Below, piece after piece: positions 1-6,559 of a stretch of 8,046 bases of DNA; the first letter of the stretch is position 1; each line of letters opens with the position of its first letter. The notes beneath the pieces are model-generated. The model did not search any database. It worked only from the letters and a program-made list of their open reading frames with translations, and was not told where the DNA came from. The position numbers and the translations under genes were made by a program. The DNA comes from JAKEGN01 sp964465665. GTDB taxonomy: Bacteria; Pseudomonadota; Gammaproteobacteria; Steroidobacterales; Woeseiaceae. Location: the NCBI GenBank assembly GCA_964465665.1, contig CAYXKM010000318.1, positions 1 to 8,046 of the forward strand, in the 5' to 3' direction.

Positions 1-25
1 GATATTGCAGCGGGTGCTTCGACAT
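1..25 (-). CDS. gltD: Glutamate synthase small subunit, N-terminal fragment (cut by window edge)
   Basis: An ATG at 23-25 opens a frame reading MSKHPLQY that runs off the window start, so only eight codons are visible. It begins 2 nt after the gltB TGA. The end of gltB supplies an AGGCGG ribosome-binding-like sequence about 7 nt before the ATG. In proteobacteria gltD normally follows gltB directly and encodes the FAD/NADPH- and Fe-S-binding beta subunit, which passes electrons from NADPH to GltB. The visible residues also resemble the start of GltD proteins, which often have a short polar lead followed by an aromatic residue, but eight residues cannot prove homology. The identification therefore rests mainly on position. 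The tight spacing suggests translational coupling with gltB. Confidence 0.65.
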
Positions 26-27
26 GT

Positions 28-3000
28 TCAGGCCGCCTGTCTGAGCGATTCGATCAGTGAACCGAGTTCCGCGGCCTTCGGTTTCACCAGCCAGAACTTC
101 GGCAGGAAGCTCCGGTAATCGTCAAGAATCGCCTGTCCCCATTTGCTGCCCGTGAATGCAACATGCTCCATGACGAGCGAGCGCAAATGATGCAGATGCA
201 TTTCCATGCTTTCGGACGAAATCCGGTGTATGTCGATCAGTTCGTGGTTATACAGGTCGACAAAATTTCGATCGAGGTCGAGAACATAGGCAAATCCGCC
301 CGTCAATCCCGCGCCGAAATTCACGCCGCTTCTGCCGAGCACGACGACGACTCCGTCGGTCATGTATTCGCAGCAATGATCGCCTGCACCTTCGACGACC
401 GCGGTTGCGCCGGAATTGCGCACGGCAAAGCGTTCGCCTGCGAGGCCCGCCGCGTACAGGTGCCCGCCGGTCGCGCCGTACAGGCAGGTGTTGCCGATGA
501 TGACGGTGCTGCGCGCTTCGTACGCCGCGTTCTCCGGCGGGTATATGACCAGGCGTCCGCCGTTCATTCCCTTGCCGACGTAATCGTTGGCATCGCCGAC
601 CAGGTGCAGGTTGAGACCGTTGACATTCCAGGCGCCGAAACTTTGCCCGGCCGTGCCACTCAGCATGACGTCGAGCGACGCATTGCCCATGCCGGCATTG
701 CCGTAACGCCGAGCGATTTCGCCGGAGATGCGCGCACCGATGCTGCGATGATAGTTGCGTACTTCGAATTCGAACTTCGCGCTCGATTGGCTGTCGATCG
801 CCGACTGCATCTGCTGCAGCATGCGCTCGGCCAGTTCGCCACGATCGAAGGGTTGGTTGCGAGGCTCGGTGCAGAATTGCGGCGTGCTCCCGGCAAGGCC
901 GTTATCGGAGAGGATCGGCCTGAGATCGAGTTGCTGCTGGCGCCGGGTTTCTCCCGGCAGAACTTCGATGAGGTCGACGCGTCCGATGATGTCCTCGAGA
1001 CGCCGCACGCCGAGTTCCGCGAGACGAAGCCTTACCTCTTGTGCGACGAATCGGAAGAAGTTGATCACCAGTTCCGGCAGGCCAGTGAAATGTTGTGTGC
1101 GCAACACTTCGTTTTGAGTCGCGACCCCGGTTGCGCAGTTGTTCAGATGGCATATGCGCAGGTACTTGCATCCGAGCGCCACCATCGGCGCCGTGCCAAA
1201 GCCGAAACTCTCGGCGCCGAGCATTGCTGCTTTAATGACGTCGAGACCGGTTTTGAGCCCACCGTCGGTCTGCAGCCGGATCTTGTGCCGAAGGCCGTTA
1301 CTGCGCAACACCTGGTGCGCCTCGGACAAACCGAGTTCCCACGGACTGCCGGCGTACTTGATCGAACTCAAGGGGCTCGCACCGGTGCCCCCGTCGTACC
1401 CCGAGATTGTAATGAGATCGGCATAGGCTTTGACGACGCCCGCGGCAATCGTGCCGACGCCGGGTTCCGCCACGAGCTTCACCGAGACCAGCGCATCCGG
1501 ATTCACTTGTTTCAGGTCGAAGATAAGTTGCGCGAGATCCTCGATGGAATAAATGTCGTGGTGCGGCGGTGGCGAGATCAGCCCGACCCCGGGCTTGGCA
1601 AAACGCAGCCGCGCAATCATGTCATTCACTTTGTGGCCCGGCAGTTGCCCGCCTTCGCCGGGTTTCGCACCCTGTGCAATCTTGATCTGGATGACTTCGG
1701 CATTGACAAGGTACTCGGCGGTCACGCCGAAACGGCCGGATGCAATTTGCTTGATGCGAGACATCCTCTCGGTGCCCTGGCGCCGCGAATCCTCGCCGCC
1801 TTCACCTGAATTGGAGCGCGCACCCATGCGATTCATCGCGATCGCGAGGGCTTCGTGCGCCTCCGGCGACAGCGCGCCGAGCGACATGCCGGCACTGTCG
1901 AAACGCGGCAGGATGGCCTCGACCGGTTCAACCTCATCCAGCGGCACGGCCGGTCCCGCCGGCACGGTGCGAAACAGGTCGCGAAGTGTCGCCACCGGCC
2001 GTTCGTTCACCACTCTTGCGTAATCGAGATAACGATCGAAATCGCCGCTGCGCACCGCGCCCTGCAGCGTCGCAATGACGTCCGGGTTGTAACAGTGGTA
2101 CTCGCCGCCGTGCACGTACTTCATCAGGCCGCCCTGGTTCAGCGGCAAACGCGGTTCCCAGGCCGCCTTGGCGAGCGCGCGCTGGTCCTCGGCAAAGTCC
2201 TCGAATTTCGCGCCCTGGATGCGGCTGACGGTGCCCCTGAAGCAGCGCGACACGATTTCCACGTGCAGGCCGACGATCTCGAACAACTGCGCGCCGCGAT
2301 AACTCGAAATCGACGAGATACCCATCTTCGACATGATCTTGAACAGGCCTTTGCGAATCCCGCGGCGGTAACTCCGGCCGAGTTGCTGGTGCCTGTCGAC
2401 ATTGCCGCGTGCCGCGAGATCATGAAGGCTCTGGTAGACGAGATACGGATAGACCGCGGTCGCGCCGTAACCGATGAGGCAGGCGAAGTGGTGAGGATCG
2501 CGGGCAACGGCGGTCTCGACAATGATGTTCGCTGCGCAGCGCAGTCCTTTGCCTACCAGGAAATGGTGAACCGCGCCGGTCGCGAGCAGTGCGTGCACGG
2601 GCAGCAACTCGGGCTTCAGGTAGCGGTCGCTCAGCATGATGATCAGTTTGCCCTCGCGTACCGCCTGCTCGGCTTCCGCGCATATCTGATCCAGTGCTTC
2701 CGGGATCGAAAGCCCCTTCGGCCGGTTCAGATCAACGAACGCATTGCTGTCCGCAAACATGCCCGGCCCCAGCAACTGACGCAGTTTCCGTTGCGAAAGC
2801 ACCGGCGAATTCATGACGACGTGGCTCGCGTGCTCCGGGCCGATGTCGAACAGGCTGCTCTCACGCCCGATATTCGTCTGCAGCGACATGACGATGCGCT
2901 CGCGGAGCGAGTCGATCGGCGGATTCGTGACCTGTGCGAACTGCTGGCGGAAATAGTCGAACGGCGACCGGATTTTCTGCGAGAGGACGGGCATCGGAGT

Positions 3001-4485
3001 GTCGTCACCCATCGAGCCGACCGCTTCCTGCTCCGCTTTCGCAAGCACGCTGACCACGTCGTTCAGTTCCTCGCGGGTCAGGTTGAACATCTTCTGGTAA
3101 ATCGCCAACGTGTCGCGATTCATGGGCTCCGCGGCGATGTGGCGGTCGATGAGTTCCGAGTCTAGGTAGCGCACTCCGTCCTTCAACCACTTCTTGAATG
3201 GTGCGCGGGCGGCGAGGTTATCTTCGATCTCGGCGTTCTCCAGCAGGACGCCGTTACGCAGGTCGACGGCAATCATCTCGCCGGGCCGCAATCGCCCTTT
3301 CCTGACTACATCGGATGGCTGGTAATCGTAGACGCCGATTTCGGACGCGATGGTGATGTGCCGGTCTTTCGTGATCACATAGCGCGCCGGTCTCAAGCCG
3401 TTACGATCGAGGCAGCAGGCCGCGTATCGCCCGTCGGTCAGCACGATGCCGGCCGGCCCGTCCCACGGCTCCATCTGCAGGTCAAAAAACTCGTAGAACG
3501 CGCGAACCTCCGGATCGATGGCATCCATCGCCTGCCAGGCCGGCGGTATCAGGATCCGCATGGCCTGCAGTACATCCATACCGGCGGCGCGAAACACTTC
3601 CAGCATGTTGTCGAGGCTGGACGAATCGCTGCCGGTCAGTGAAATGACCGGATCGAGATCCGAGATATCCGGAAGTTTGTCCGACCGAAAGTTTTCCGTG
3701 CGTGCAACGGCCCAGTTGCGGTTTCCCTGGATCGTGTTGATCTCGCCGTTGTGCGCGAGAAATCGAAACGGCTGTGCGAGCCGCCATTGCGGCAGGGTGT
3801 TGGTCGAGAATCTCTGGTGGAAAAGGCATACCGAGCTTGCCATGGCAGGGTCGCGGAGATCCGGGTAAAAGTCCGCGAGCGCGCCCGGCATGAACATGCC
3901 CTTGTAACTGATCGTGACCGACGACAGGCTGGCAACGTAAGCGGCGGGATCGCGATCCTCGAATCGCTTTTCGGCGCGCCGCCTTGCCAGGAACAAATGC
4001 CGGTTGAACGTTCCCCGTTGCATGCCGGCCGGCGCATTGACGAATACCTGTTCGATGCGCGGCATGGTTGGCAATGCCTGCTCGCCGCACACGGATGGAT
4101 TGACCGGCACTTCGCGCCAGCCCGCCACTTCGAGCCCGATTTCACCGATGCTCTCCGTGATTGCATCGCGCGTCAGCGTCGCAATCGCCGCTTGCCGGCT
4201 CAGAAATACCATACCGACGGCAAAGCGCTGTGCCAGGTCGACGCCCAGTTCGCCGGCCTTGATGCGGAAGAATCTTTCGGGTTGTTTAAGAAGGAGACCG
4301 CAGCCGTCGCCGGTCTTGCCATCGGCTGCCACCGCACCGCGATGCGTAAGCCGTGTCAGCGCCGCGATCGCGGTTTCGATGACCCAGTGGCTCGCTTCGT
4401 CGTCGAGATTCGCAATCAGGCCGAAGCCGCAGCTGTCGCGTTCGAAAGCCGGATCGTAAAGCCCGTTTGTCGGCGCTGCGCTCAT
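28..4485 (-). CDS. gltB: Glutamate synthase (NADPH) large (alpha) subunit, GOGAT
   Basis: This is the alpha subunit of cytoplasmic glutamate synthase. It hydrolyses glutamine at an N-terminal amidotransferase site, channels the ammonia about 30 angstroms, and makes glutamate from 2-oxoglutarate at an FMN site. The 1485 residues match the usual length (about 1486 in E. coli). A short 18-residue propeptide precedes the catalytic Cys19 in the motif DSCGFG. Class II amidotransferase residues are visible at Arg225 (FHQRFSTNT), Asn246-Gly247 (HNGEIN) and Asp287 (GSDSSSLDN). The central domain covers roughly 430-740 and the FMN domain roughly 790-1160, including SNSGEGGED from Ser891. The 3Fe-4S cluster cysteines are Cys1106, Cys1112 and Cys1117 (C-x5-C-x4-C). 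The glycine-repeat GXGXG beta-helix spans about 1245-1430, for example GATGG at 1337. The ATG at 4485 is the only in-frame start near the expected N terminus; no ATG, GTG or TTG occurs in the codons just upstream. No key residue is missing. The gene leads an operon with gltD. Confidence 0.98.
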   Translation of the reverse strand: MSAAPTNGLYDPAFERDSCGFGLIANLDDEASHWVIETAIAALTRLTHRGAVAADGKTGDGCGLLLKQPERFFRIKAGELGVDLAQRFAVGMVFLSRQAAIATLTRDAITESIGEIGLEVAGWREVPVNPSVCGEQALPTMPRIEQVFVNAPAGMQRGTFNRHLFLARRRAEKRFEDRDPAAYVASLSSVTISYKGMFMPGALADFYPDLRDPAMASSVCLFHQRFSTNTLPQWRLAQPFRFLAHNGEINTIQGNRNWAVARTENFRSDKLPDISDLDPVISLTGSDSSSLDNMLEVFRAAGMDVLQAMRILIPPAWQAMDAIDPEVRAFYEFFDLQMEPWDGPAGIVLTDGRYAACCLDRNGLRPARYVITKDRHITIASEIGVYDYQPSDVVRKGRLRPGEMIAVDLRNGVLLENAEIEDNLAARAPFKKWLKDGVRYLDSELIDRHIAAEPMNRDTLAIYQKMFNLTREELNDVVSVLAKAEQEAVGSMGDDTPMPVLSQKIRSPFDYFRQQFAQVTNPPIDSLRERIVMSLQTNIGRESSLFDIGPEHASHVVMNSPVLSQRKLRQLLGPGMFADSNAFVDLNRPKGLSIPEALDQICAEAEQAVREGKLIIMLSDRYLKPELLPVHALLATGAVHHFLVGKGLRCAANIIVETAVARDPHHFACLIGYGATAVYPYLVYQSLHDLAARGNVDRHQQLGRSYRRGIRKGLFKIMSKMGISSISSYRGAQLFEIVGLHVEIVSRCFRGTVSRIQGAKFEDFAEDQRALAKAAWEPRLPLNQGGLMKYVHGGEYHCYNPDVIATLQGAVRSGDFDRYLDYARVVNERPVATLRDLFRTVPAGPAVPLDEVEPVEAILPRFDSAGMSLGALSPEAHEALAIAMNRMGARSNSGEGGEDSRRQGTERMSRIKQIASGRFGVTAEYLVNAEVIQIKIAQGAKPGEGGQLPGHKVNDMIARLRFAKPGVGLISPPPHHDIYSIEDLAQLIFDLKQVNPDALVSVKLVAEPGVGTIAAGVVKAYADLITISGYDGGTGASPLSSIKYAGSPWELGLSEAHQVLRSNGLRHKIRLQTDGGLKTGLDVIKAAMLGAESFGFGTAPMVALGCKYLRICHLNNCATGVATQNEVLRTQHFTGLPELVINFFRFVAQEVRLRLAELGVRRLEDIIGRVDLIEVLPGETRRQQQLDLRPILSDNGLAGSTPQFCTEPRNQPFDRGELAERMLQQMQSAIDSQSSAKFEFEVRNYHRSIGARISGEIARRYGNAGMGNASLDVMLSGTAGQSFGAWNVNGLNLHLVGDANDYVGKGMNGGRLVIYPPENAAYEARSTVIIGNTCLYGATGGHLYAAGLAGERFAVRNSGATAVVEGAGDHCCEYMTDGVVVVLGRSGVNFGAGLTGGFAYVLDLDRNFVDLYNHELIDIHRISSESMEMHLHHLRSLVMEHVAFTGSKWGQAILDDYRSFLPKFWLVKPKAAELGSLIESLRQAA

Positions 4486-4524
4486 GCGTTCCCCGGAACG
4501 CGTAGCAGATACGCGCTCCTTTTT
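4486..4524 (-). promoter_or_regulatory. gltB start region: distant Shine-Dalgarno and two abutting hairpins
   Basis: Read on the minus strand, AAAAAGGAG (4524-4516) is the best ribosome-binding match near gltB, but it ends 30 nt before the ATG, too far for normal use. Those 30 nt consist of two perfect inverted repeats: CGCGTA-TCTGC-TACGCG (4515-4499) and GCGTTCC-GG-GGAACGC (4501-4486). They share 3 nt and the second touches the start codon. The only nearer site is GGGG, 5 nt before the ATG, and it lies partly in the arm of the second hairpin. Folding could either bring the distant site close to the ATG or hide the near site. The repeats are plain in the sequence; the regulatory reading is inference. 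Confidence 0.45.
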
Positions 4525-4653
4525 GACTCTCCGATGAAGAGACGTTGATACGTCGAATTGTTTTGGGCCGCACGGTGGCCGGATCTGTGCCGACGAGGTT
4601 CGGACGAATTAATCGATTGACCTGATTGTCTTCCGTGACGGCCCGGAATTTCG

Positions 4654-4681
4654 AGTATATGACAGCGAGCGCGATAATCTA
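4654..4681 (-). promoter_or_regulatory. Candidate sigma-70 promoter for gltB
   Basis: On the minus strand TATACT (4659-4654) matches the -10 consensus at five of six positions. A poor -35, TAGATT (4681-4676), lies 16 nt upstream and matches only about three of six. Transcription would begin near 4647 and give a leader of about 160 nt. The weak -35 suggests that an activator would be needed if the promoter is real. It overlaps the inverted repeat at 4674-4699. Confidence 0.3.
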
Positions 4682-4699
4682 CGCGTCTTGCACGATTAT
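4674..4699. promoter_or_regulatory. Inverted repeat ATAATC-N14-GATTAT, possible operator
   Basis: ATAATC (4674-4679) and GATTAT (4694-4699) are perfect reverse complements with centres 20 bp apart, close to two helical turns, which is a spacing that suits a dimeric DNA-binding protein. The repeat overlaps the candidate gltB -35 region. The arms are only 6 bp and A/T-rich, so chance is a real alternative. I do not assign it to Lrp, NtrC or any other named regulator. Confidence 0.25.
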
Positions 4700-4773
4700 T
4701 GAGCCGATGCGCCGGTTTGGGTCGCGCCTTGCGCCATGTTGGTGCAATCTGAAATCACCAGTTGCCAAGGTAA

Positions 4774-5166
4774 CTAGGGCAGATCCTTGATTTCGATTTC
4801 GAGAGTCCGACACTCCTGCACGACAGTGCTGGTGCGGCCGCCGTGGGTCACCGGCTCTTCCCAGTACATGCTCCCGAACTTGTGCGATTCCATGGATCGC
4901 TCGCCCTTTTCATCCGTATCGATCCACGCGCACGGCGCCATGTAAACGACGAGCCGCTGCGGATGCGAATGCAGCGGCTGCGTTTCCCCGTTCCGATCGG
5001 TAACCTCGAGTACCCGGATCCTTTCGTTTTCCAGCGCAACCTCGAATATATGCGGAGCAACCAGCGCCGGATCCAGCGGCGCCGGGATACGTTCGGCCAC
5101 CGTGGCGCTCGCGGCAAAAAGAGGCATCAGCCAGAACACGAGGCGGTATTTCCGCATGATTCTCAC
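4774..5166 (-). CDS. Exported small cupin-fold protein, function unknown
   Basis: The protein has a Sec-type signal peptide: a basic start (MRKYR), a hydrophobic core LVFWLMPLFAASA, and a likely cleavage after ATVA, before ERIPAPL. The mature part of about 105 residues reads like a single cupin barrel. The segment NERIRVLEV leads into PLHSHPQRLVVYMA, where two histidines would be metal ligands, followed later by PVTHGG with a third histidine and a C-terminal strand LEIEIKD. Small cupins of this type usually bind a divalent metal, but the substrate cannot be told. I prefer the GTG at 5166 because GGAG lies 8 nt before it. The ATG at 5157 is also possible and gives a cleaner signal peptide, whereas the ATG at 5196 would overlap the preceding gene. 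The gap to the upstream membrane-protein gene is 13 nt, which points to cotranscription. Confidence 0.8.
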   Translation of the reverse strand: MRIMRKYRLVFWLMPLFAASATVAERIPAPLDPALVAPHIFEVALENERIRVLEVTDRNGETQPLHSHPQRLVVYMAPCAWIDTDEKGERSMESHKFGSMYWEEPVTHGGRTSTVVQECRTLEIEIKDLP

Positions 5167-5179
5167 GCGATCCACTCCA

Positions 5180-5548
5180 TTATTTGAAAATCTCATTCCG
5201 TTTTGCGTACTGCCAAAGGAGAAAAACCAGTACGACTGTCAGCGGCGCGAATACGTATTCGAAGGCGTCACCCAGGATGGCGCGATACTTGACCGACCAG
5301 AACAGGGCAAAGAACACGTGAAAATTGAGAATCACGCCGATCCAGTACAGCATGGCCTTGGCCCAGGGCTGGTCGCGGTAACCGTATCGGGCAAGATTGC
5401 CGAAGAACACCGCCAGCACGAGTATGGAGGTCGGAATCAGGTAGTGCTTGCCGACGATGAACGTTTGCAATACACCAATGACTGCGCCGCCAGCCACGAG
5501 TGCCGCGAGGTGATCGAAAGTATACTTGAGCGAAAGCAGCCGGTTCAT
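5180..5548 (-). CDS. Four-helix inner-membrane protein, function unknown
   Basis: This is a 122-residue, strongly hydrophobic protein that I do not recognise as a named family. Four membrane segments are apparent at about 14-32, 37-55, 63-86 and 96-114. Basic residues at the N terminus, in the loop after the second helix (RYGYRDQPWAK) and at the C terminus (KRNEIFK) predict both ends in the cytoplasm. There are no obvious catalytic motifs, no cysteine pairs and no soluble domain. The ATG at 5548 has GGAG 6 nt upstream, a strong site. The gene lies 48 nt after the LEA type 2 lipoprotein gene and 13 nt before the cupin gene. A consensus -10 sequence and a palindrome sit in the 48-nt gap, so it may begin its own transcript with the cupin gene. 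Confidence 0.85.
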   Translation of the reverse strand: MNRLLSLKYTFDHLAALVAGGAVIGVLQTFIVGKHYLIPTSILVLAVFFGNLARYGYRDQPWAKAMLYWIGVILNFHVFFALFWSVKYRAILGDAFEYVFAPLTVVLVFLLWQYAKRNEIFK

Positions 5549-5551
5549 GAC

Positions 5552-5574
5552 GCGCTCCGTGAGAGACAGAGCGC
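5552..5574 (-). promoter_or_regulatory. Inverted repeat covering the ribosome-binding site of the membrane-protein gene
   Basis: On the minus strand GCGCTC (5574-5569) and GAGCGC (5557-5552) are perfect complements separated by 11 nt. The GGAG ribosome-binding site (5558-5555) lies almost wholly in the second arm, and the ATG follows 3 nt after the arm. In a transcript coming from upstream genes the stem could mask translation initiation. A transcript starting from the local -10 would begin near 5570 and lose most of the first arm, so it would be free of the stem. This is an inference from position; the repeat itself is visible. Confidence 0.35.
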
Positions 5575-5576
5575 AT

Positions 5577-5597
5577 ATTATATCGGCATTCGCGAAT
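5577..5597 (-). promoter_or_regulatory. Internal promoter candidate with consensus -10 and a 10-bp palindrome
   Basis: On the minus strand TATAAT (5582-5577) is a perfect -10 hexamer. No good -35 lies 16-18 nt upstream: that space holds GGTAAC-like sequence at the end of the LEA type 2 gene. Between them is the perfect palindrome ATTCGCGAAT (5597-5588). A strong -10, a missing -35 and a palindrome in the spacer would suit an activator or repressor site, for example a MerR-like arrangement, but no particular regulator can be named. Confidence 0.4.
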
Positions 5598-6076
5598 CAG
5601 TTACCCGAGATCAGGGAGATCGTGCCCTTGTTGGAAAAGGGGATCGGCTGAGTGAACGGGATGTCAACTGCAAAGCTTCCATTCAGCTCGTAGGTCACCA
5701 GCCCCTGAGACCCGGCACGTAGTAACGACGCAATTTGCGCAGACTGTTGCATCATGTTGAGGTCGACGCTTATGTCAAAGGCGCTGTCACCATTCGCCGG
5801 CACGGTAAACGCGCCTTCGGTTTTTCCGCTGGCAAACTGCTGATCGGCAATCCTCACGTTGTAACTCAGCTCCTTCACCGGAAGCGGAAACGCGTTGGGG
5901 TTGCTGATATCGAATCCGAGAACGAATGTCTGGCGGTCGATACTCATGCGACCCGAATCGATTCGCGTCAATCGCACTGACGGGCTGTCGACCAGAGTCA
6001 CCGGTCCCGCGCACGCCGCCAACATGCATATCGACAAAAGCATCCAGAAGTGCGTGATTGCTTCAGACCGGACCAT
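5597..6076 (-). CDS. LEA type 2 (WHy domain) lipoprotein
   Basis: A 159-residue protein with a lipoprotein signal: hydrophobic stretch FWMLLSICMLAAC with lipobox L-A-A-C at Cys22, followed by Ala-Gly. The lack of Asp at position +2 suggests sorting to the outer membrane. Residues of about 33-155 form a WHy/LEA_2 domain, shown by the segment ISNPNAFPLPVKELSYNV (NPN followed by PLPV is characteristic), then alternating beta strands and a late SFAVDIPF strand. In this family the domain is an immunoglobulin-like beta sandwich; bacterial lipoprotein members are mostly uncharacterised, and desiccation or stress roles are extrapolated from plant LEA14. The ATG at 6076 is supported by an AAGGGGG sequence 5 nt upstream. 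It lies 27 nt after the NTF2-like lipoprotein gene, so the two are probably cotranscribed. The N-terminal region is only weakly basic (one Arg), which is slightly unusual for a signal peptide. Confidence 0.87.
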   Translation of the reverse strand: MVRSEAITHFWMLLSICMLAACAGPVTLVDSPSVRLTRIDSGRMSIDRQTFVLGFDISNPNAFPLPVKELSYNVRIADQQFASGKTEGAFTVPANGDSAFDISVDLNMMQQSAQIASLLRAGSQGLVTYELNGSFAVDIPFTQPIPFSNKGTISLISGN

Positions 6077-6103
6077 GTCTGCCCCCTTTCCGAAGAATAC
6101 TAC

Positions 6104-6559
6104 TTACCTTGGCTGTTGCCCGAGTTCACTCCACCGGGCCGCGATCAGCAGCCAGTCATCCCCGACCTGCTCGAGCTCCAGTTCGAAGCGGTAGGCATCG
6201 GCGCTGAAGCCAAGCAGGGCGTCGTTTGCTCCTGCCATTCCTACCGAGAGTGTTACCAGGGCTGCCAGATCAGTGCCAGAAGCACCGCTGATCGCGATCT
6301 CATCGATTTTGCTCACGAGAACGACGCTATCCTGGCGCAGAAAATAGAATCTGAGCATCTGCTCGACGCTTTTGTAGTCGTTTCCGCGCGCGTCGGCGTA
6401 ATTCTCCGAAAGCATGGACATGAGTGTATCCCGATCCTCGCTCTCGGCGGCCGCCTCTGCATCGGCCACCCAGCGGCGCAACGCTTCCTCCGGTGCATCC
6501 GGCGGACCGCCACAGGCGGAAATCATCACGCAGAAAAACGCAATACCGCGACAACGCAT
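6104..6559 (-). CDS. Lipoprotein with NTF2/SnoaL-like domain, function unknown
   Basis: Read from the ATG at 6559, the protein has 151 residues. It opens with basic MRCRG, a short hydrophobic core and the lipobox I-S-A-C at Cys16, followed by Gly-Gly, which suggests an outer-membrane lipoprotein. The rest resembles an NTF2-like cone: an N-terminal helix pair (EEALRRWVADAEAAAESEDRD), a loop with MLSENYADARG, a helix with MLRFYFLRQ, then strands ending in YRFELELEQ and WLLIAARW. This fold occurs in isomerases and in non-enzymatic scaffold or immunity proteins; no catalytic Asp/His pair is obvious here, so a binding role is as likely as catalysis. The start at 6559 has GGGAG 8 nt upstream; the ATG at 6592 would add 11 non-signal residues. 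It is the first gene of the four-gene envelope cluster. Confidence 0.82.
   Translation of the reverse strand: MRCRGIAFFCVMISACGGPPDAPEEALRRWVADAEAAAESEDRDTLMSMLSENYADARGNDYKSVEQMLRFYFLRQDSVVLVSKIDEIAISGASGTDLAALVTLSVGMAGANDALLGFSADAYRFELELEQVGDDWLLIAARWSELGQQPR

Larger units (their letters stand above)
4525..4773 (-). promoter_or_regulatory. gltB upstream region and leader
   Basis: This non-coding stretch lies between the cupin stop codon and the gltB start region and must carry gltB transcription signals. The leader side contains short perfect dyads: GACGT-ATCA-ACGTC (4554-4541), GGCC-N7-GGCC (4580-4566) and TTCCG-N8-CGGAA (4631-4648). I found no leader-peptide ORF with a convincing start, no recognisable riboswitch, and no GC-rich stem followed by a T-run that would terminate the upstream cupin transcript. 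Read-through from the upstream cluster into gltB is therefore possible, though a Rho-dependent stop cannot be excluded. Confidence 0.4.

Noticed and set aside
163..1809. 548-codon open frame on the plus strand, antisense to gltB
   Set aside because: It is the reverse-strand shadow of a GC-rich, highly conserved gene. The translation has no recognisable domain and the opposing GltB sequence has all its motifs.
1855..3165. 436-codon open frame on the plus strand, antisense to gltB
   Set aside because: It has the same origin as the previous one: rich in Arg, Ala, His and Asp with low complexity, no family resemblance, and fully covered by the GltB central and FMN domains.
3751..4548. 265-codon plus-strand frame running from gltB into the intergenic region
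   Set aside because: Mostly a shadow of the GltB amidotransferase domain. The tail outside gltB is short and shows no protein-like signal.
4739..4773. Possible terminator after the cupin gene (TGGTG/CACCA with an 11-nt loop)
   Set aside because: The stem is only 5 bp and no T-run follows on the minus strand, so it does not meet the pattern of an intrinsic terminator.
5102..5722. 206-codon plus-strand frame over the membrane-protein gene
   Set aside because: The opposing frame encodes four clear membrane helices with a positive-inside pattern and a strong ribosome-binding site, so this one is a shadow.
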